Shown here: piece by piece, positions 30,909 to 35,266 of the stretch
Layout: every line of letters starts with the position of its first letter
Position numbering within the stretch: the first letter of the stretch is position 1
DNA from: Candidatus Sumerlaeota bacterium
GTDB taxonomy: Bacteria; Bacillota; SLNR01
Assembly: GCA_007132905.1 (NCBI GenBank)
Contig: SLNR01000106.1
Span: 1 to 35,266, forward strand
DNA length: 35,266 nt
Direction of reading: 5' to 3'
Position numbers and translations under genes: made by a program
The notes under the pieces: generated by a model
The model's input: the letters and a program-made list of their open reading frames with translations, nothing else
Databases searched by the model: none
Told to the model about the DNA's origin: nothing

Positions 30909-31583
30909 ATGCTGTCTTATTTACTGCTGAATGGATTGATCATTTGCATTCCTTTGCTTCTTTCATTTGAGCATAGGGTGTATTATGTTGGTCTTTGGCC
31001 GGCTGTGTTTTTATCAATACTGGTTGTGGGCGGCCTTTATGTGCTCTGGGATGCGTATGTAACCAAACGCGGCGACTGGCGTTTTAACAAAAAATATTTG
31101 ACCGGTTACAGATTATTCGGTCTGCCCATTGAGGAGATTCTTTTTTTTGTGACGGCTCCTTTTAGCTGTATATTTATTTACGAAGCGATCCAATATTTAG
31201 TACCCTTATCTTTGCTGCCGTTTCATTCTTTTTTCTATATCTTGGTAGGAATGGCGTGTCTGTTTTTTGCCTGGCGGTATAAGCGCAAAGATTATACAAG
31301 AACGGTGATGACCGTAACCGGGATTTCCATCATTGTTTTTTCTTTCCTGGGAGAATTCATGTTGGCAACCAACCATTTTTGGATTACCATGGGTTTGTCA
31401 TTTATTGCTTTTTACATCTTTAATGGCTATCTTACCGGGATTCCTATTGTCATTTACAACCCGGAGGCCATCACAGGTAGGCGGATCAAAACGATACCAA
31501 TAGAAGACTTTTTTTATAATTTTGCTATGTTAGGTTCTTATTTTCTTGTGTACTTCTATGCCAAAGATTTTTTGGGCTTATGA
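30909..31583 (+). CDS. Fused heterodimeric-type lycopene cyclase (CrtYc-CrtYd)
   Basis: The 224-residue, seven-helix membrane protein has two lycopene-cyclase-domain repeats. Repeat 1 has FGLPIEEILFFVTAPFSCIFIYE (about 70-92), and repeat 2 has IPIEDFFYNFAMLGSYF near the C-terminus. The repeated Pro-(I/L)-Glu-(Glu/Asp) is the conserved acidic site. WDAYVTKRGDWRFN and YNPEAITGRRI are also typical. This architecture occurs in archaea, actinobacteria and fungi and forms the ring ends of beta-carotene-type C40 pigments. ATG 30909, 5-6 nt after GAGGGGGCG, is preferred to TTG 30906. It is the last gene of the crt operon. Confidence 0.85.
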   Translation: MLSYLLLNGLIICIPLLLSFEHRVYYVGLWPAVFLSILVVGGLYVLWDAYVTKRGDWRFNKKYLTGYRLFGLPIEEILFFVTAPFSCIFIYEAIQYLVPLSLLPFHSFFYILVGMACLFFAWRYKRKDYTRTVMTVTGISIIVFSFLGEFMLATNHFWITMGLSFIAFYIFNGYLTGIPIVIYNPEAITGRRIKTIPIEDFFYNFAMLGSYFLVYFYAKDFLGL

Positions 31584-31616
31584 TTTTTAAAAAGAAGGTT
31601 AGCTAAAGAAGTTTGC

Positions 31617-31642
31617 AAAAAAAACAGACGAAAATTCGTCTG
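31617..31642 (-). terminator. Terminator at the end of the msrA operon
   Basis: CAGACGAA and TTCGTCTG form an 8-bp perfect stem with a two-base loop (or 7 bp with a 4-base loop). On the minus strand eight T follow. It may also slow plus-strand transcription from the crt operon. Confidence 0.75.
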
Positions 31643-31751
31643 CCAAAAGGTGCGAGCCAGTCATACCTTTTTGCAAAGAGAATAAGAGTTTTGCAATCAG
31701 GATCTAGGTGTGTTGTGTTCTTACCAATCGGACGAATAGAAGCTAGAACAG

Positions 31752-32414
31752 TTAATAGATGGAAAAGATCCTATTTTTGACTTTGCTGTGAAAAGGCAGG
31801 TCATGGAGAATGTTTTCTGCCAGTTCCAATGACCCTTGACCCGAAAGCAACCCATTAATTTTGGTGGCGGAGGTTGAATGGTTAAAGTCCTTGAAATAGA
31901 CGAAAATATTTTCGAATTCTTTCATGACCAAAGGATTTTGTTGGAGATAGTACTTTTGGTGATAGTCTTCGGCTGTCGTAAAAAGATCAAGCTTTCTTAT
32001 GTCGGTCAAAAGAGGCCGATTTTTATTTTCTTCCAATTCTTCTTTGAGCTTTTGGGCTTTCACCAGTTGGTTTTCATCGTGACATAGTATGATGGATTGA
32101 TATTGATCTGACCAGCTGGGCAAAAAAGCATTGTGCTGCTGGAAAAACTCCTGTAACAAACAATCGAAGGTGATTTCTTCAGGATTAAAATCAAACTGCA
32201 AGCATTCTGTGTGGTTTCCGATATTCTCATAGGTTGGCTCAGCTGTATCGCCGCCTGCATAGCCGACTCTTGTTCGGAAAACACCTTCTAATAGCCCGAA
32301 CCGGGCTTCCGGTTTCCAAAATCATCCCAGTCCGAAAGTGGCTGTTTCATATTCTGATGGCTGACGGCGATCCATCAGCGGAAGTTCTTTTTTATCGTTG
32401 TTTAGTTTATTCAT
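31752..32414 (-). CDS. msrA: Peptide methionine sulfoxide reductase MsrA, probable selenoprotein (TGA = Sec31)
   Basis: Reading through TGA at 32324-32322 (minus strand) gives a complete 220-residue MsrA. The active site reads ATFGLG-U-FWKPEARFG, so Sec31 replaces the catalytic Cys of the GCFW motif. The rest is intact in the same frame: RTRVGYAGGDTAEPTYENIGNHTE and AEDYHQKYYLQQ. MsrA reduces methionine-S-sulfoxide; Sec forms are known in some anaerobic clostridia and give higher activity. ATG 32414 overlaps the stop of the preceding reductase by 8 nt, with GGAGAG 8 nt upstream. A SECIS-like hairpin follows the TGA. Annotation that stops at TGA would keep only a 149-residue fragment lacking the active site. 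Confidence 0.9.
32293..32307 (-). promoter_or_regulatory. Candidate bacterial SECIS element in msrA
   Basis: AGCCCG pairs perfectly with CGGGCU around loop GUU. The hairpin occupies nt 15-29 after the Sec UGA, with the loop at 21-23. This matches bacterial SECIS spacing and the geometry of the element at 16502-16520. Confidence 0.72.
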
Positions 32415-33786
32415 AATCATCACTCTCCGATAACATAGCGGTATTGAAAATACCTTCTGATAGGGTTGGGTGAATATGAATCATGTCTTGAATATCGGCT
32501 ACGGTCCCTCCATTGTCCATGGCATAGACAAATTCATGGATGATCTCTCCTGCTTGTTCGCCGATGATATGAGCGCCGATAATTCTTTTACCGGGTTTTT
32601 CCGCTATCATTTTAATGAAACCTTCTGTATTTTCTGTTACTTTCGCTCTTCCGATTTTTTTGAAAGGCACAGAGTATACTTCATAAGAAATTTCTTTATT
32701 GTCTGCTTCTTGTTCTGTTATTCCTACCGAGGCCATTTCCGGATCGGTGAATACGGCCCAGGGGACAAGAAAATGACGGTTTGAAATTTTTTTCTTATTT
32801 ACTAAATGCTTAGCTAAATAAAGACCGTCATGGCGTGCTTTGTGGGTAAACATGGCCCCTCCAATGATATCTCCGATGGCCCAAACTCCTTCTTTACTGG
32901 TGGCATAAGCATCATCTACTTTGATAAAACCTCTCTTATCAACGGCAATATCAGCTGCCTCTAAATTAAGCAAGTCGCTGTTTGGTTTTCGACCCGCAGC
33001 AATCATTAACGAATTCGTTTGGATGGATCTTTCTCCATCGGAAGTATCCAGGTGAAGAAGAATTTGTTGATGCCGGGCAGAGACTTGATTGACCTTGGCA
33101 TTTGTCAAAATTTCAATCCCTTCATCTTTAAGGACTTCTGAGAAAAGCTTGGATATATCCGGATCAAGGTTTGCTAAAATTGTGTCGTTCATCTCGATTA
33201 TGCTGACCTTTGTCCCCAGCCGATTAAAGATTTGAGCAAATTCCACGGCTAAAACTCCGCCGCCGAGGATGGTGATTTTTTCCGGAAGGGATTCAAGATC
33301 AAGTGCTTCTCGTGATGTCATATAATCAATTTCATCTAGCCCCGGTATAGGCGGCACAGCACTGCGCGCCCCGGCGGCGATGACAATTCGGTCGGCTTCT
33401 AAAGTTTCCTCATTCACAACAATTTGATGAGGACTTTTAAAAGAAGCTTCCCCGCGAAACAAAGTAATGTTGGGGTATTTTTGGGGAAATTTTTCACTTC
33501 CTGAGCGGAGTTTGCGAATAAGTTTGTCTTTTCTTTTTTTTATACTCGACCAGTCTCCGCTTGCTTGCGAGATTCTAATTCCGTGTTCTGATGCTTTTTT
33601 TATTTTATGCAGTAAATGAGCCGACGAAAGAAGGGCCTTGGTAGGCATGCAGCCGAAATTGGTGCAGGTACCACCCATAAACTCTTGTTCTACCATAGCG
33701 ATCTGCCAGCCTTTTTCTGCCGGCGCCCTTGCTGTGCTGATGCCGGCTGCGCCTCCTCCAATGATGATCAAATCAAAATTTTTCAC
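32407..33786 (-). CDS. FAD-dependent disulfide reductase (mercuric reductase/dihydrolipoamide dehydrogenase-like)
   Basis: The 459-residue class I pyridine nucleotide-disulfide oxidoreductase has FAD motif IIIGGGAAGISTA (7-19), redox pair Cys41 and Cys46 in GGTCTNFGCMPTKALL, a second nucleotide fold ITILGGGVLAVEFA, VWAIGDIIGG, and C-terminal IHIHPTLSEGIF with the His-Glu pair. It lacks the HMA domain and C-terminal Cys pair of true MerA, so a thiol or small disulfide is the likely substrate. GTG 33786 is chosen because AAGGAG lies 9 nt before it; upstream ATG and TTG codons overlap or precede that site. Its partner in the operon is MsrA, which it may help recycle (inference). Confidence 0.88.
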   Translation of the reverse strand: MKNFDLIIIGGGAAGISTARAPAEKGWQIAMVEQEFMGGTCTNFGCMPTKALLSSAHLLHKIKKASEHGIRISQASGDWSSIKKRKDKLIRKLRSGSEKFPQKYPNITLFRGEASFKSPHQIVVNEETLEADRIVIAAGARSAVPPIPGLDEIDYMTSREALDLESLPEKITILGGGVLAVEFAQIFNRLGTKVSIIEMNDTILANLDPDISKLFSEVLKDEGIEILTNAKVNQVSARHQQILLHLDTSDGERSIQTNSLMIAAGRKPNSDLLNLEAADIAVDKRGFIKVDDAYATSKEGVWAIGDIIGGAMFTHKARHDGLYLAKHLVNKKKISNRHFLVPWAVFTDPEMASVGITEQEADNKEISYEVYSVPFKKIGRAKVTENTEGFIKMIAEKPGKRIIGAHIIGEQAGEIIHEFVYAMDNGGTVADIQDMIHIHPTLSEGIFNTAMLSESDDYE

Positions 33787-33799
33787 GGTTTTCATCTCC

Positions 33800-35071
33800 T
33801 TAGAAGTCAAACATTTCGTAATGGATATTCTTTTTATCGATGTCGGTTTCTTTTAATTCCTTGAGAATGCTTTGCGTCATGGGCGGTGGCCCGCAGACAA
33901 AGAATTGAGTGTAGCTTTCCCAGGGGTGGTACTTTTTGATCAAATCGGCGGTAATAAAGCCTTTTTCTCCGGGCCAATCTTTTTGATCTGACATTACGAT
34001 CACCAGAGAGAAAGAAGGCATTTCATCCAGCAAATCCTTTAGTTCGTCCTGAAAACAGAGATATTCTTCACTGCGATTTCCCCAAAAGAATGTTATGCGC
34101 TGGTCGTCAAAGTTGTCCTTTAAATAGCGAAGCATGCTCATAAAGGGAGTAATACCGATGCCTCCGGCAATAAAGATATTATCAGAGGAAACAACATTAA
34201 GGTTGCTGAAGATGCCGTAAGGAGCATCTATGAAAGCCTGGTCACCTTCTTTGGTATCTTTTATAGTCGAAGTAAAATCACCAAGCTCTTTTATGGTAAT
34301 GGCCGGTTCCTTAGATTCGGGACTTGATGTTATGGTAAATGGATGAGCTTCGGATAATTTCCCGTTTCTAAGCAGCTGAACAAAAAGAAATTGGCCGGGT
34401 TTATGGTCAATGTCGGGTCCTGAAAAAAGCAAAGACCAAATGTCTTTTGCTTCTTGCTTCACCGACGAGACAGTATAGGGTTGCCTGCGAATTAAAAAAA
34501 TCCGGTACAGTCGATAAAGCGTCAACGCCGCAAAGCCTGCCGCCATGGCCACCCAAACATAGTAAAAGAAAGAGCCGGGGTTAGCATAGTTAAAGGCATG
34601 GAGCAGAGCCAATGGGAAGATGACATAATTTATCAGGTGAATGTTTTTCCAGATCTGGTAAGGGAGTCGGATAAACTTGTAGGTTGAAGCGAGGCCGGCG
34701 GTCAAATACATTGCAAGAAGGACGACAATCCCAATAATCACATAAGTTGTGAAATTAAAATGCCCTAATCTTCTCCACTGGCTGTTTAATACAAGGGCTC
34801 CGTGAATTGTAAAAGCGAAAACCGCCGCTCTCCCAAAATATTGATGTAAGTGGAGCATTTTATCAAGTCCGAAACCATCTTCCAAGATTTTCAATCGCGA
34901 ACTTAGTATGTATTGAACAAAGAAGAAAAGCATCCCTAAGATGGCGGCAATATTTTGGATAGGTCGGAGGTTATCCACGATGGTTGCTCCAAATGTGGTG
35001 GTAGCGGCCCACACGTAAATGAAAAGCAAAGAGAAACCAGCAAACAATTGCAAAAACAAAGTATATTTCAT
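33800..35071 (-). CDS. Ferric-reductase-like transmembrane flavocytochrome with FAD/NAD(P) domain
   Basis: The 423-residue protein has six or so N-terminal helices (residues 1-190) with candidate heme ligands His76/His90 and His145/His158, like the ferric reductase/NOX/MsrQ membrane domain. A flavodoxin-reductase-like part follows: HPFTITSSPE (FAD), FIAGGIGITPFMSML (NAD(P) phosphate loop) and FFVCGPPPM near the end. It would move electrons from NAD(P)H across or into the membrane to heme. AAGGAGG precedes the ATG by about 11 nt. It is the first gene of the three-gene minus-strand operon ending with MsrA. Confidence 0.87.
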   Translation of the reverse strand: MKYTLFLQLFAGFSLLFIYVWAATTTFGATIVDNLRPIQNIAAILGMLFFFVQYILSSRLKILEDGFGLDKMLHLHQYFGRAAVFAFTIHGALVLNSQWRRLGHFNFTTYVIIGIVVLLAMYLTAGLASTYKFIRLPYQIWKNIHLINYVIFPLALLHAFNYANPGSFFYYVWVAMAAGFAALTLYRLYRIFLIRRQPYTVSSVKQEAKDIWSLLFSGPDIDHKPGQFLFVQLLRNGKLSEAHPFTITSSPESKEPAITIKELGDFTSTIKDTKEGDQAFIDAPYGIFSNLNVVSSDNIFIAGGIGITPFMSMLRYLKDNFDDQRITFFWGNRSEEYLCFQDELKDLLDEMPSFSLVIVMSDQKDWPGEKGFITADLIKKYHPWESYTQFFVCGPPPMTQSILKELKETDIDKKNIHYEMFDF

Positions 35072-35131
35072 TTAGATATATTCCTCCTTCTATCTATCAA
35101 GTAACTAAGTGATATTTTCTCTAAATACCAA

Positions 35132-35266
35132 AAAAACCCTTCCTGGATTAAGTCCATATAATGGTGTAAAAAGAAAAAGAGCCAAAAACTCATTCCTCGG
35201 TTAGAATATAAGTGTCAAGCAAATACCAAACCGAGGAGGATGAATCATGGCTCAGTTCAATATTAC
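35132..35266 (+). mobile_element. Probable left end of an insertion sequence (IS256-like), cut by the window
   Basis: An open frame starts at ATG 35247 after GAGGAGG and begins MAQFNI, which resembles the start of IS256-family transposases as I recall them. The preceding noncoding sequence (AAACCCTTCCTGGATTAAG... GGTGTAAAAAG) resembles the ends of such elements. Only six full codons are visible, so the family call is tentative and the left boundary is a guess. Confidence 0.45.
35193..35237 (+). promoter_or_regulatory. Hairpin covering the putative transposase ribosome binding site
   Basis: TCCTCGGTT (35194-35202) pairs with AACCGAGGA (35229-35237), 9 bp, with a 26-nt loop. It includes the first half of the GAGGAGG Shine-Dalgarno. 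Such stems can block translation of transposase from read-through transcripts. Confidence 0.5.

Noticed and set aside
1-35266. CRISPR arrays, rRNA and tRNA genes
   Set aside because: No regularly spaced repeats and no rRNA or tRNA-like sequences were found on either strand by reading.

Overview
The window looks like chromosome of an anaerobic, low-to-mid GC Gram-positive bacterium of the Firmicutes (Clostridia-type). The signs are strong AAGGAGG ribosome binding sites, an ion-translocating hydrogenase, butyrate kinases, ECF transporters and apparent selenocysteine use. The species cannot be named from the sequence. A sodium-using or alkaliphilic anaerobe is a plausible inference from the Mrp-type antiporter module.

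Layout. (1) 83-8426 (+): a complete 14-gene membrane-bound hydrogenase operon in the gene order of archaeal mbhA-N. Mrp antiporter-like subunits come first, then the small and large [NiFe] subunits, the NuoH-like anchor and a 2[4Fe-4S] ferredoxin subunit. On the opposite strand follow a HycI-type maturation protease and an SLC13/DASS carboxylate transporter. (2) 10841-14917 (+): DNA polymerase IV, a small tautomerase, a decayed mobA, and two tandem D-2-hydroxyacid dehydrogenases. (3) 15131-16898 (+): a PspC protein, a LiaF-like membrane protein and a C_GCAxxG_C_C redox protein whose first conserved Cys codon is an in-frame TGA. (4) 17054-21674: three butyrate-kinase paralogues on the minus strand, with a split chromate-transporter pair between the first and second on the plus strand. 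(5) 22354-27122 (+): an ECF transporter (S component, two ATPases, T component) together with a membrane-anchored sulfite-oxidase-fold protein, a MobB-like GTPase with a Cys cluster, and a ModE-type regulator. This looks like an uncharacterised molybdenum/tungsten-cofactor-linked uptake locus. (6) 27495-31583 (+): a four-gene carotenoid operon (desaturase, synthase, prenyl-diphosphate synthase, fused lycopene cyclase). (7) 35071-31752 (-): a ferric-reductase-like transmembrane flavoprotein, a disulfide reductase, and MsrA with TGA at the catalytic Cys. The last bases are probably the start of an insertion sequence.

The two TGA-containing genes were found by reading through the stop. In each, TGA sits exactly at a conserved catalytic or redox Cys. 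In each, a hairpin with a GUU-containing loop is centred about 21-22 nt downstream, which fits a bacterial SECIS. Standard annotation would truncate or miss both genes.

Working together (inference): the hydrogenase would couple ferredoxin oxidation and H2 production to an ion gradient. The butyrate kinases and dehydrogenases point to acyl and hydroxyacid fermentation. The carotenoid operon, the selenocysteine MsrA operon and the Psp/Lia-like genes suggest protection of membranes and proteins against oxidants or envelope stress.
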